Positions 32,274 through 39,886 of a DNA stretch of 64,000 nucleotides are shown here, piece by piece. Under the pieces are notes generated by a model that was not told the origin of the DNA, searched no databases, and was given only the letters and a program-made list of their open reading frames with translations. Origin of the DNA: Streptomyces sp. NBC_00576 (GTDB lineage Bacteria > Actinomycetota > Actinomycetes > Streptomycetales > Streptomycetaceae); NCBI RefSeq assembly GCF_036345175.1, contig NZ_CP107780.1, forward strand, positions 8,370,001 through 8,434,000, given 5' to 3'. The stretch's first letter is position 1; each line of letters begins with the position of its first letter. The position numbers and the translations under genes were made by a program.

Positions 32274-33365
32274 GTGCATGTCGTACTCGCCGGCGGGGGG
32301 ACCGCCGGCCACATCGAGCCCGCGCTCGCCCTCGCGGACGCCCTGCGCAGGCAGGATCCCACCGTGGGGATCACGGCCCTGGGCACGGAACGCGGTCTGG
32401 AGACCCGGCTCGTTCCCGAGCGGGGCTATGACCTGGCGCTGATCCCAGCGGTCCCCCTGCCGCGCAAGCCCACCCCTGAACTGATCACCGTCCCAGGGCG
32501 GCTGCGCGGCACGATCAAGGCCGCCGAGCAGATCCTGGAGCGCACCAAGGCCGACGCGGTCGTCGGCTTCGGCGGCTATGTGGCCCTGCCCGGTTACCTC
32601 GCCGCCAAGCGCCTGGGCGTGCCGATCGTCGTCCACGAGGCCAACGCCCGCCCCGGCCTCGCCAACAAGATCGGCTCGCGGTACGCCGCCCAGGTCGCCG
32701 TCTCCACCCCGGACAGCAAGCTCCGCGGCGCCCGCTACATCGGCATCCCGCTGCGCCGCTCCATCGCCACCCTCGACCGGGCCGCCGTGCGACCCGAGGC
32801 GCGGGCCGCGTTCGGGCTCGACCCGAGTCTGCCGACGCTGCTGGTCTCCGGCGGCTCGCAGGGTGCCCGGCATCTCAACGAGGTGGTCGAGCGGGTCGCG
32901 CCGTACCTCCAGCAGGCCGGCATCCAGGTGCTCCACGCGGTCGGCCCGAAGAACGAACTGCCGCAGGTCCACCAGATGCCGGGGATGCCCCCCTACATCC
33001 CGGTACCGTACGTGGACCGGATGGACCTCGCGTATGCCGCGGCCGACATGATGCTGTGCCGCGCGGGCGCGATGACCGTCGCCGAACTCTCCGCCGTCGG
33101 ACTCCCGGCCGCCTACGTCCCGCTGCCCATCGGCAACGGCGAACAGCGGCTGAACGCCCAGCCGGTGGTCAAGGCCGGCGGCGGACTTCTGGTCGACGAC
33201 GCGGAACTGACGCCCGAGTGGATCCAGCGTCAGGTCCTGCCCGTGCTCGCCGACCCGCACCGACTGTACGAGATGTCCCGCGCCGCCAGCGAGTTCGGCC
33301 GCCGGGACGCCGACGACCTGCTCGTCGGCATGGTGTACGAGGCGATCGCCTCGCGCCACCGCTAG
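32274..33365 (+). CDS. murG: UDP-GlcNAc:lipid I GlcNAc-transferase MurG
   Basis: A 363-residue GT-B glycosyltransferase producing lipid II at the inner membrane face. VVLAGGGTAGHIEPALALAD is the N-terminal glycine loop, GFGGYVALPGYLAAK the lipid-side loop, and LLVSGGSQGARHLNEVV plus MMLCRAGAMTVAELSAVGLP the UDP-GlcNAc site. GTG 32274 is 6 bases after ftsW with GGAGAG upstream. In many bacteria murC follows; here ftsQ does. Confidence 0.96.
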   Translation: MHVVLAGGGTAGHIEPALALADALRRQDPTVGITALGTERGLETRLVPERGYDLALIPAVPLPRKPTPELITVPGRLRGTIKAAEQILERTKADAVVGFGGYVALPGYLAAKRLGVPIVVHEANARPGLANKIGSRYAAQVAVSTPDSKLRGARYIGIPLRRSIATLDRAAVRPEARAAFGLDPSLPTLLVSGGSQGARHLNEVVERVAPYLQQAGIQVLHAVGPKNELPQVHQMPGMPPYIPVPYVDRMDLAYAAADMMLCRAGAMTVAELSAVGLPAAYVPLPIGNGEQRLNAQPVVKAGGGLLVDDAELTPEWIQRQVLPVLADPHRLYEMSRAASEFGRRDADDLLVGMVYEAIASRHR

Positions 33366-33390
33366 GCGACGAAGGAAGGCAGGAAAGGGC

Positions 33391-34209
33391 GTGGCCGGAG
33401 GAGCGACGACCGCCGAACGCGGTGAACGGCAGCAGGACACCTCCGGCCCGCCCCGTCGGCCCGGCATCCTCGGCCGGTTGGGGCCGCGCAGGCTTCGTAC
33501 GATCGTCATCCTGGCCCTCGCCCTGTTCCTCCTCGGCGGGGGCGCCCTGTGGGTGCTCTACGGGTCCCGGTGGACGCATGTGGAGCGTGTGTCGGTGTCG
33601 GGGACCGAAGTCCTGACGCAGACGCAGGTGCGCGAAGCCGCCGACGTGCCGGTCGGGGAACCGCTCGTTTCCGTCGACGCCGACGCCATTGAGTCCCGAC
33701 TGCTCCGGAAATTGCCCCGAATTGACTCGGTTGAGGTCACTCGATCCTGGCCGCACGGAATCGTGCTGAAAGTGGTCGAACGCACCCCTGTCCTGATTGT
33801 CGACAGCACCGGGAAAGGGGGCAAATATGTCGAAGTGGACGCCAAAGGCGTGCGTTTCGCGACGGTTTCGCATGCCCCGAAAGGTGTACCCGCATTGGAA
33901 TTGACGCTGTCCCGGACCGGTTCGCAGACCGCGAGTCTGCGCCGCTTCGGCAGCGACCGACTGGTGCGCGAGGCGGTGCGGGTGGCAGGCGACCTGCCGA
34001 GTGCCGTCGCGCGCGCCGTCAAGGCGGTCAAGGTCCGCTCGTACGACTCCATCTCGCTTGAGTTGGGCGACGGCCGGACCGTCGCGTGGGGGAGCGGCCA
34101 GAAGGGCGAGGCGAAGTCACGTGCGCTCACCGCTCTGATGAAAGCAGCTCCCGGGGCGCGGCACTTCGACGTGAGCGTCCCCGCGGCCCCTGCGTCATCA
34201 GGGAGTTGA
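33391..34209 (+). CDS. ftsQ: Cell division protein FtsQ
   Basis: A 272-residue bitopic divisome protein. A disordered cytoplasmic part leads to a membrane helix (about residues 36-55, IVILALALFLLGGGALWVLY), then the POTRA domain starting VERVSVSGTEVLTQTQVREA and a beta domain. It recruits FtsL and the other late proteins. GTG 33391 follows AGGAAAGGGC. From about 33685 to 33910 the codons use A or T in third position far more than the neighbours (ATT, AAA, GAA, TTG). The ftsZ promoter region begins just after the stop. Confidence 0.93.
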   Translation: MAGGATTAERGERQQDTSGPPRRPGILGRLGPRRLRTIVILALALFLLGGGALWVLYGSRWTHVERVSVSGTEVLTQTQVREAADVPVGEPLVSVDADAIESRLLRKLPRIDSVEVTRSWPHGIVLKVVERTPVLIVDSTGKGGKYVEVDAKGVRFATVSHAPKGVPALELTLSRTGSQTASLRRFGSDRLVREAVRVAGDLPSAVARAVKAVKVRSYDSISLELGDGRTVAWGSGQKGEAKSRALTALMKAAPGARHFDVSVPAAPASSGS

Positions 34210-34257
34210 CGCCTGTTGGTGCAGGCCAGCACCCTGGTTGGGCATCGCTATGGCTGA

Positions 34258-34270
34258 TCACATAGGGTGA
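34258..34270. promoter_or_regulatory. Candidate BldD box upstream of ftsZ
   Basis: TCACATAGGGTGA fits the published BldD pattern TNAC-N5-GTNA, with perfect TCAC/GTGA arms. It lies about 215 bases before the ftsZ start. BldD, bound to cyclic-di-GMP, is known to repress sporulation genes including ftsZ in Streptomyces. Confidence 0.5.
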
Positions 34271-34299
34271 AAAGAAAAACGGGAGGTTCGGCGTGTTCG

Positions 34300-34329
34300 T
34301 TGAACGTGCGCCACTTGTCGACTTAGTGT
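34300..34329 (+). promoter_or_regulatory. Candidate ftsZ promoter
   Basis: TTGAAC (34300-34305), 18 bases and TAGTGT (34324-34329) form a vegetative-type promoter about 150 bases before the ftsZ GTG. Streptomyces ftsZ is known to have several promoters, so others are likely in 34210-34484. Confidence 0.45.
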
Positions 34330-34365
34330 CCTGTTCGGAAGAGTCCAAGGAACAGACACACTGGT

Positions 34366-34390
34366 AACCCTAAACTTCAACGTTAGGGTT
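34366..34390 (+). promoter_or_regulatory. Inverted repeat in the ftsZ leader
   Basis: AACCCTAA (34366-34373) and TTAGGGTT (34383-34390) form a perfect 8-bp inverted repeat around 9 bases, in an unusually AT-rich stretch about 95 bases before ftsZ. It may be an operator overlapping a developmental promoter, or an mRNA hairpin. Confidence 0.5.
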
Positions 34391-34484
34391 CGGGTCGGCG
34401 TTCGGACCGTCCCACTTCGGCATGAGTTGTCCGTTCACCGTATCGCGAACGGCGACACGTAACTCGAGGCGAGAGGCCTTCGAC

Positions 34485-35672
34485 GTGGCAGCACCGCAGA
34501 ACTACCTCGCAGTCATCAAAGTCATCGGTGTCGGCGGCGGTGGTGTCAATGCCATCAACCGGATGATCGAGGTCGGTCTGAAGGGCGTCGAGTTCATCGC
34601 CATCAACACCGATGCTCAGGCGCTGTTGATGAGCGACGCCGACGTCAAGCTCGACGTCGGCCGCGAACTCACCCGCGGACTCGGCGCCGGCGCCAACCCG
34701 GCCGTCGGCCGCAAGGCGGCAGAGGACCACCGCGAGGAGATCGAGGAGGTCCTCAAGGGGGCCGACATGGTCTTCGTGACGGCCGGCGAGGGTGGCGGCA
34801 CCGGCACCGGCGGCGCGCCCGTCGTGGCCAACATCGCCCGCAACCTCGGCGCCCTCACCATCGGCGTGGTCACCCGCCCCTTCACCTTCGAAGGACGGCG
34901 CCGCGCCAACCAGGCCGAGGACGGCATCGCGGAACTCCGCGAAGAGGTCGACACCCTCATCGTCATCCCCAACGACCGCCTGTTGTCCATCTCGGACCGC
35001 CAGGTCTCGGTCCTCGACGCCTTCAAGTCGGCGGACCAGGTCCTGCTCTCCGGCGTCCAGGGCATCACCGACCTGATCACCACCCCCGGTCTGATCAACC
35101 TCGACTTCGCCGACGTCAAGTCCGTGATGTCCGAGGCCGGTTCGGCCCTCATGGGCATCGGTTCGGCCCGTGGTGACGACCGTGCGGTGGCGGCGGCCGA
35201 GATGGCGATCTCCTCGCCGCTTCTCGAAGCCTCCATCGACGGCGCCCGGGGCGTCCTGCTCTCCATCTCCGGCGGCTCCGACCTCGGCCTGTTCGAGATC
35301 AACGAGGCCGCCCAGCTGGTCAGCGAGGCCGCGCACCCCGAGGCCAACATCATCTTCGGCGCGGTCATCGACGACGCGCTCGGTGACGAGGTCCGGGTCA
35401 CGGTCATCGCGGCCGGCTTCGACGGGGGCCAGCCCCCGGCCAAGCGCGACAACATCCTCGGCTCGGCCGGCGCCAAGCGCGACGAACCCACGCCGGTACG
35501 GTCCGAGAGCCGGCCGTCCTTCGGCTCGCTCGGCAGCGTCACGCCGAAGGAGGCCCCGACACCCGCCCCGGAGCCGGTCAACGAACTCCCGGTCTCCCCG
35601 CCGGTCCCGCCGTCCCGGTCCTACTCGGACAGCGCGGCCGAGGAGCTGGACGTGCCGGACTTCCTGAAGTGA
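34485..35672 (+). CDS. ftsZ: Cell division GTPase FtsZ
   Basis: A 395-residue tubulin homologue forming the cytokinetic ring; in Streptomyces it builds ladders of septa in spore chains. IKVIGVGGGGVNAINRMIE opens the fold, GEGGGTGTGGAPV (residues 101-113) is the GTP signature loop, and LDFADVKSVMSEAGSALMG holds the T7-loop catalytic Asp. A variable linker leads to EELDVPDFLK, the C-terminal peptide that SepF binds. GTG 34485 follows GAGAGG. The long regulatory leader suggests developmental control. Its stop overlaps pgeF by 4 bases. Confidence 0.97.
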   Translation: MAAPQNYLAVIKVIGVGGGGVNAINRMIEVGLKGVEFIAINTDAQALLMSDADVKLDVGRELTRGLGAGANPAVGRKAAEDHREEIEEVLKGADMVFVTAGEGGGTGTGGAPVVANIARNLGALTIGVVTRPFTFEGRRRANQAEDGIAELREEVDTLIVIPNDRLLSISDRQVSVLDAFKSADQVLLSGVQGITDLITTPGLINLDFADVKSVMSEAGSALMGIGSARGDDRAVAAAEMAISSPLLEASIDGARGVLLSISGGSDLGLFEINEAAQLVSEAAHPEANIIFGAVIDDALGDEVRVTVIAAGFDGGQPPAKRDNILGSAGAKRDEPTPVRSESRPSFGSLGSVTPKEAPTPAPEPVNELPVSPPVPPSRSYSDSAAEELDVPDFLK

Positions 35673-36406
35673 TAGGACAGCGCTCCGAAACGAGCGACGC
35701 GAGCGGCGCGCACTTCGCCTTCACCGACCGGTGGGGCGGGGTGAGCGCCGTTCCGTACGAGGAGCTCAACCTCGGCGGAGCGGTCGGCGACGACCCCGAC
35801 GCCGTACGCACGAATCGTGAGCTGGCCGCCAAGTCCCTGGGCCTCGTCCCGGAGCGGGTGGTCTGGATGAACCAGGTGCACGGCAACCTCGTCGCCGAGG
35901 TCGACGGGCCGTGGACCACCCGGCTCACCCCGTCCGTCGACGGGCTGGTGACCGCAACCCGCGGTCTCGCGCTCGCCGTCCTCACCGCCGACTGCGTCCC
36001 GGTCCTGCTGGCCGACCCGGTCGCCGGAGTGGTCGCCGTGGCCCACGCGGGTCGGCCCGGCATGGTCGCCGGGATCGTCCCCGCCGCCGTGGACGCCATG
36101 GAATCGCTCGGCGCCGACCCTGCTCGCATCGTCGCCCGCACCGGCCCCGCGGTCTGCGGCCGGTGCTACGAAGTTCCGGAGGAGATGCGCGCCGACGTCG
36201 CCGCCGTCGAACCCGCCGCGTACGCCGAGACCAGCTGGGGCACCCCGGCGGTCGACGTGGTCGCGGGAGTCCACGCACAGTTGGAGCGGCTCGGGGTGCG
36301 CGACCGGCAGCAGTCGTCGGTGTGCACGAGGGAGTCCGCCGACCACTTCTCGTACCGCCGAGACCGCACGACCGGGCGGCTCGCAGGCTATGTCTGGCTG
36401 GACTGA
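35669..36406 (+). CDS. pgeF: PgeF/YlmD-type multicopper-oxidase-fold (laccase domain) protein
   Basis: A 245-residue YfiH/YlmD family protein. The zinc-site segments are MNQVHGNLVAEV (His), ALAVLTADCVPVLLADP (Cys) and VAVAHAGRPGMVAGI (His); the usual HAGWRG is HAGRPG here. Relatives are purine nucleoside phosphorylase/adenosine deaminase-like or peptidoglycan-editing enzymes, so both roles are open. GTG 35669 overlaps the ftsZ stop, tying its translation to ftsZ. Confidence 0.88.
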   Translation: MIGQRSETSDASGAHFAFTDRWGGVSAVPYEELNLGGAVGDDPDAVRTNRELAAKSLGLVPERVVWMNQVHGNLVAEVDGPWTTRLTPSVDGLVTATRGLALAVLTADCVPVLLADPVAGVVAVAHAGRPGMVAGIVPAAVDAMESLGADPARIVARTGPAVCGRCYEVPEEMRADVAAVEPAAYAETSWGTPAVDVVAGVHAQLERLGVRDRQQSSVCTRESADHFSYRRDRTTGRLAGYVWLD

Positions 36407-36412
36407 TAGGAC

Positions 36413-37132
36413 ATGACGGACCGTAAGGGTGAACTCGCCGCAAATCTGGCGGCGGTCGAGGAGCGTATCGCGACGGCCTGCTCGGCCGCGGGCCGTAAGC
36501 GGGAGGAGGTGACGCTGATTGTCGTCACCAAGACCTACCCCGCTAGCGATGTGCGGATCCTGTGGGAGCTCGGTGTGCGTCATGTGGCCGAAAACCGTGA
36601 CCAGGATGCGGCACCCAAGGCCGAGGAGTGCGCGGATCTGTCGCTCACCTGGCATTTTGTTGGCCAGTTGCAGACCAACAAGGTGCGTTCCGTGGTCGGT
36701 TACGCCGATGTCGTGCAGTCCGTCGACCGTGACCGGCTGGTCTCCGGGCTGTCCAAGGAGGCCGTGCGGGCCGGGCGTGAGCTGGGCTGCCTGATCCAGG
36801 TCGCGCTGGATGCGCAGGAGAGCGGGCGTGGGGAGCGCGGAGGTGTGGGGCCGGGCGGAATCGAGGAGTTGGCCGGCCTCGTCGCCGGGGCCGAGGGGCT
36901 CAGGCTCGACGGGCTGATGACCGTCGCACCGCTGACCGGACCGTACGCCGGACGCGAACTGGCGGCGTTCGAGCGGCTGATGGATTTGTCGACTGCTATG
37001 CGCCGCACGCATCCGGCTGCGAACATGGTGTCTGCAGGGATGAGTGCGGATCTCGAAAAGGCCGTGACAGCCGGGGCGACACATGTGCGCGTCGGCAGTG
37101 CGGTACTCGGAGTCCGTCCCAGGCTCGGGTAA
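36413..37132 (+). CDS. YggS-type pyridoxal-phosphate homeostasis protein
   Basis: A 239-residue PLP-binding TIM-barrel protein without known catalysis. VTLIVVTKTYPASDVRILWE contains the PLP Lys, HVAENRDQDAAPKAEE the next segment (usually GENRVQ), WHFVGQLQTNKVR and SAGMSADLEKAVTAGATHVR the phosphate loop. It is 6 bases after pgeF. The placement between ftsZ and sepF is conserved in Gram-positives. Confidence 0.92.
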   Translation: MTDRKGELAANLAAVEERIATACSAAGRKREEVTLIVVTKTYPASDVRILWELGVRHVAENRDQDAAPKAEECADLSLTWHFVGQLQTNKVRSVVGYADVVQSVDRDRLVSGLSKEAVRAGRELGCLIQVALDAQESGRGERGGVGPGGIEELAGLVAGAEGLRLDGLMTVAPLTGPYAGRELAAFERLMDLSTAMRRTHPAANMVSAGMSADLEKAVTAGATHVRVGSAVLGVRPRLG

Positions 37133-37165
37133 CGTCGCCAGGAAGTCGGACCACAGCAGAAAATA

Positions 37166-37200
37166 TGGTCATTACCGCCGAAAGGTGGTCATAACGACCT
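37166..37200. promoter_or_regulatory. Direct repeats upstream of sepF
   Basis: TGGTCATTAC (37166-37175) and TGGTCATAAC (37186-37195) are 20 bases apart, so on nearly the same helix face. The second copy is also part of an imperfect palindrome AGGTGGTCATAACGACCT (37183-37200). The spacing suggests a dimeric regulator site near the sepF promoter. Confidence 0.45.
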
Positions 37201-37261
37201 CGTGGATCGCGGGCACTTGGCATTCGTCAGTCGATCCACCACAGAGCGGAGGACTCAGAGC

Positions 37262-37921
37262 ATGGCCGGCGCGATGCGCAAGATGGCGGTCTACCTCGGC
37301 CTCGTGGAGGACGATGGGTACGACGGCCGGGGATTCGACCCCGATGACGACTTCGAGCCCGAACTGGACCCGGAACCCGAGCGCGACCTGCGGCGGCGTG
37401 AGCCCTCGCACCAGCCGCACGGTTCGCACCAGTCCCATCAGTCTCACCTGTCCCAAAGGGACGAATCGGTACGAGTGGTGCAGCCGCCCGCCCCGCGTGA
37501 TCCGGTGCCGCATTCCGCCTCGCTGGGTGCGGATTCCGGGCGTCCGGCGCGGATCGCGCCCGTGGCGTCCATCACACAAGAACGCCAAAGCCTGGAGAAG
37601 AACGCACCGGTGATCATGCCCAAGGTCGTGTCGGAACGAGAGCCTTACCGGATCACCACGCTCCACCCCAGGACCTACAACGAGGCCCGTACCATCGGGG
37701 AACACTTCCGTGAGGGCACGCCTGTGATCATGAATCTCACTGAGATGGATGACACAGATGCGAAGCGACTTGTCGACTTTGCGGCCGGTTTGGTGTTTGG
37801 TCTTCACGGCAGTATCGAGCGGGTGACGCAGAAGGTGTTCCTGTTGTCGCCTGCTAACGTCGATGTCACGGCGGAGGACAAGGCCCGCATCGCAGAGGGC
37901 GGGTTCTTCAACCAGAGCTGA
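37262..37921 (+). CDS. sepF: Cell division protein SepF
   Basis: A 219-residue membrane-associated partner of FtsZ; in actinobacteria, which lack FtsA, SepF tethers the ring. The start MAGAMRKMAVYLGLVEDD is the amphipathic membrane-targeting helix. A disordered His/Ser/Gln linker (SHQPHGSHQSHQSHLSQ) follows, then the SepF core (PRTYNEARTIGEHFREGTPV, VDFAAGLVFGLHGSIERV). ATG 37262 is preceded by GGAGGACTCAGAGC; an in-frame upstream start would destroy the amphipathic N-terminus. Confidence 0.95.
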   Translation: MAGAMRKMAVYLGLVEDDGYDGRGFDPDDDFEPELDPEPERDLRRREPSHQPHGSHQSHQSHLSQRDESVRVVQPPAPRDPVPHSASLGADSGRPARIAPVASITQERQSLEKNAPVIMPKVVSEREPYRITTLHPRTYNEARTIGEHFREGTPVIMNLTEMDDTDAKRLVDFAAGLVFGLHGSIERVTQKVFLLSPANVDVTAEDKARIAEGGFFNQS

Positions 37922-37933
37922 GACGCACGACCG

Positions 37934-37967
37934 GAACAGCGGTAACACGGCAGTACGAACAGCGGTA
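37934..37967. repeat. Direct repeat between sepF and yggT
   Basis: GAACAGCGGTA occurs at 37934-37944 and again at 37957-37967, offset 23 bases, in the 84-base gap before yggT. It may be a regulator site or a chance duplication. Confidence 0.5.
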
Positions 37968-38005
37968 CCCAGAGCACGGAAACAGGGGAGAGGGACGCAC
38001 GGATC

Positions 38006-38296
38006 ATGAGCGTGGTTGGACAAATTCTCTACATCGCGCTGATGTGCTTTCTCATCGTGCTGATCTTCCGGTTGGTCATGGACTACGTCTTCCAGTTCGC
38101 CCGCTCATGGCAGCCCGGCAAGGCGATGGTGGTCGTTCTGGAGGCCACCTACACTGTCACTGATCCACCGCTCAAGCTTCTGCGGCGGGTCATCCCGCCG
38201 TTGCGTCTCGGGGGCGTGGCGCTCGACCTGTCCTTCTTCGTACTGATGATCATCGTGTACATCCTGATCACTGTCGTCAGGCAGGTGTTGGTGTGA
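38006..38296 (+). CDS. YggT family membrane protein
   Basis: A 96-residue protein with two membrane helices (about residues 5-25 and 68-92) and a short loop containing WQPGKAMVVVLEATYTVTDPPLKLLRRVIPP, typical of YggT/YlmG. Members affect nucleoid and septum placement in bacteria and chloroplasts. It stands in the conserved sepF-yggT-divIVA order. The ATG follows GGGGAGAGGGACGCACGGATC. Confidence 0.9.
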   Translation: MSVVGQILYIALMCFLIVLIFRLVMDYVFQFARSWQPGKAMVVVLEATYTVTDPPLKLLRRVIPPLRLGGVALDLSFFVLMIIVYILITVVRQVLV

Positions 38297-38342
38297 ACGA
38301 TACGGTCTTGCCGAATGCCGACGACTACGTTGAGGTGAAGAG

Positions 38343-39626
38343 ATGCCATTGACCCCCGAGGATGTGCGGAACAAGCAGTTCACGACCGTCCGCCTCCGAG
38401 AAGGCTATGACGAGGACGAGGTCGATGCCTTCCTCGACGAGGTCGAAGCCGAACTGACCCGCTTGCTCCGCGAGAACGAGGATCTGCGCGCCAAGCTGGC
38501 CGCTGCCACGCGTGCCGCTGCACAGAACCAGCAGCAGGGCATGCGTAAACCTCCGGAACAGGACCAGCAGCAGGGTATGCAGCAACAGGGCATGCCTCAG
38601 CAAGGCATGCCCCAGCAGGGAATGCCTCAGCAGGGAATGCCCCAGCAGGGGATGCGAGGGCCGGGCGGCCCGGTTCCCGCCGGCATATCGGGCCCGCCGC
38701 AGCAGCAGATGGGTGGCCCCATGGGAGGCCCGCCCCAGCTGCCCAGCGGTGCGCCGCAGTTGCCCCCCGGCCCCGGTGGCCAGGGCGGTCCGCAGGGTCA
38801 GGGCCCGATGGGTCAGGGCCCCATGGGCCAGAACCCGATGCAGGGTCAGATGGGCCAGGGCCCCATGGGCCAGGGTCCGATGCAGGGGCAGATGGGTCAG
38901 GGCGGCATGCCCGGCCAGATGCAGCAGATGCCTGGTCAGCAGATGCAGGGTCAGATGCAGCAGATGGGCGGCCCGATGGGCGGTCCCATGGGTGGTCCCC
39001 CGCAGATGGGTGGCCCCGGCCAGGGTCCCGGTGGCGACAGCGCCGCGCGTGTTCTCTCGCTGGCCCAGCAGACCGCCGACCAGGCGATCGCCGAGGCACG
39101 TTCCGAGGCCAACAAGATCGTCGGCGAGGCACGCAGCCGCGCCGAGGGTCTGGAGCGCGACGCCCGCGCCAAGGCCGACGCTCTTGAGCGGGACGCCCAG
39201 GAGAAGCACCGCGTCGCGATGGGCTCCCTGGAGTCCGCCCGCGCCACGCTGGAGCGCAAGGTCGAGGATCTGCGCGGCTTCGAGCGCGAGTACCGCACCC
39301 GCCTGAAGTCCTACCTGGAATCGCAGCTGCGTCAGCTGGAGACCCAGGCCGACGACTCGCTGGCCCCGCCGCGTGCTCCCGCCACGGCCTCCCTGCCGCC
39401 GTCCCCGGCGCCCTCGATGGCTCCGGCCGGCGCAGGTGCCCAGTCGTACGGCGGCAACCAGGGCATGGGTGGCCCCGGCCCGGCTGCTCCGTCCTACGGC
39501 GGCCAGCAGCAGATGTCCCCGGCGATGACCCAGCCCATGGCTCCGGTCCGGCCGCAGGGCCCGTCTCCGATGGGTCAGGCTCCCTCACCGATGCGCGGCT
39601 TCCTGATCGACGAGGACGACAACTGA
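38343..39626 (+). CDS. divIVA: Polar growth protein DivIVA (Wag31 type)
   Basis: A 427-residue coiled-coil protein marking hyphal tips. The membrane-binding N-terminal domain is PLTPEDVRNKQFTTVRLREG, followed by EDEVDAFLDEVEAEL. Residues 75-104 hold MPQQG-type pentapeptide repeats and about 150-225 a Met/Gln/Gly/Pro-rich linker (QGPMGQGPMQGQMGQ). A second long coiled coil (AEARSEANKIVGEARSRAEG onward, about 235-340) and a disordered tail ending FLIDEDDN complete it. The long linker is typical of Streptomyces DivIVA. A strong terminator follows. Confidence 0.96.
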   Translation: MPLTPEDVRNKQFTTVRLREGYDEDEVDAFLDEVEAELTRLLRENEDLRAKLAAATRAAAQNQQQGMRKPPEQDQQQGMQQQGMPQQGMPQQGMPQQGMPQQGMRGPGGPVPAGISGPPQQQMGGPMGGPPQLPSGAPQLPPGPGGQGGPQGQGPMGQGPMGQNPMQGQMGQGPMGQGPMQGQMGQGGMPGQMQQMPGQQMQGQMQQMGGPMGGPMGGPPQMGGPGQGPGGDSAARVLSLAQQTADQAIAEARSEANKIVGEARSRAEGLERDARAKADALERDAQEKHRVAMGSLESARATLERKVEDLRGFEREYRTRLKSYLESQLRQLETQADDSLAPPRAPATASLPPSPAPSMAPAGAGAQSYGGNQGMGGPGPAAPSYGGQQQMSPAMTQPMAPVRPQGPSPMGQAPSPMRGFLIDEDDN

Positions 39627-39662
39627 CGGCCTCTAGTACGCCTTAGGCGTCGTCGGCGTTCA

Positions 39663-39710
39663 GGGCGGGGCCCCGGATTTTCTTCCGGGGCCCCGCCCTT
39701 TTGCCCTTTT
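39663..39710 (+). terminator. Intrinsic terminator of the dcw cluster
   Basis: GGGCGGGGCCCCGGA (39663-39677) pairs perfectly with TCCGGGGCCCCGCCC (39684-39698) around TTTTCT, followed by TTTTGCCCTTTT. This is a textbook rho-independent terminator, 36 bases after the divIVA stop. Confidence 0.93.
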
Positions 39711-39723
39711 GTATTTCGGTGAC

Positions 39724-39763
39724 GCTGAGGGCCCGGGCCACTGAAGTGGCCCGGGCCCTCAGC
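39724..39763. terminator. Perfect 19-bp hairpin between divIVA and ileS
   Basis: GCTGAGGGCCCGGGCCACT (39724-39742) and its exact complement (39745-39763) are separated by only GA. It lies about 120 bases beyond the ileS stop on the minus strand, so it can stop ileS transcripts and back up the divIVA terminator. Confidence 0.8.
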
Positions 39764-39886
39764 GCTGCCCGCTGCTTGTGCCGGGGTGGGTGTCGCTCAC
39801 CGGCGCTTGCCGGCCGCCGCTGCGCCCACCTGTGCCGCCCCAGCGGCACGACTGCCCGCAGCGGCGGCCGTCGGCTGTACCGTTGC

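Noticed and set aside
38565..38654. Regular 15-base repeats as a possible CRISPR or VNTR locus
   Set aside because: They are in frame within divIVA and encode MPQQG units; there are no spacers.
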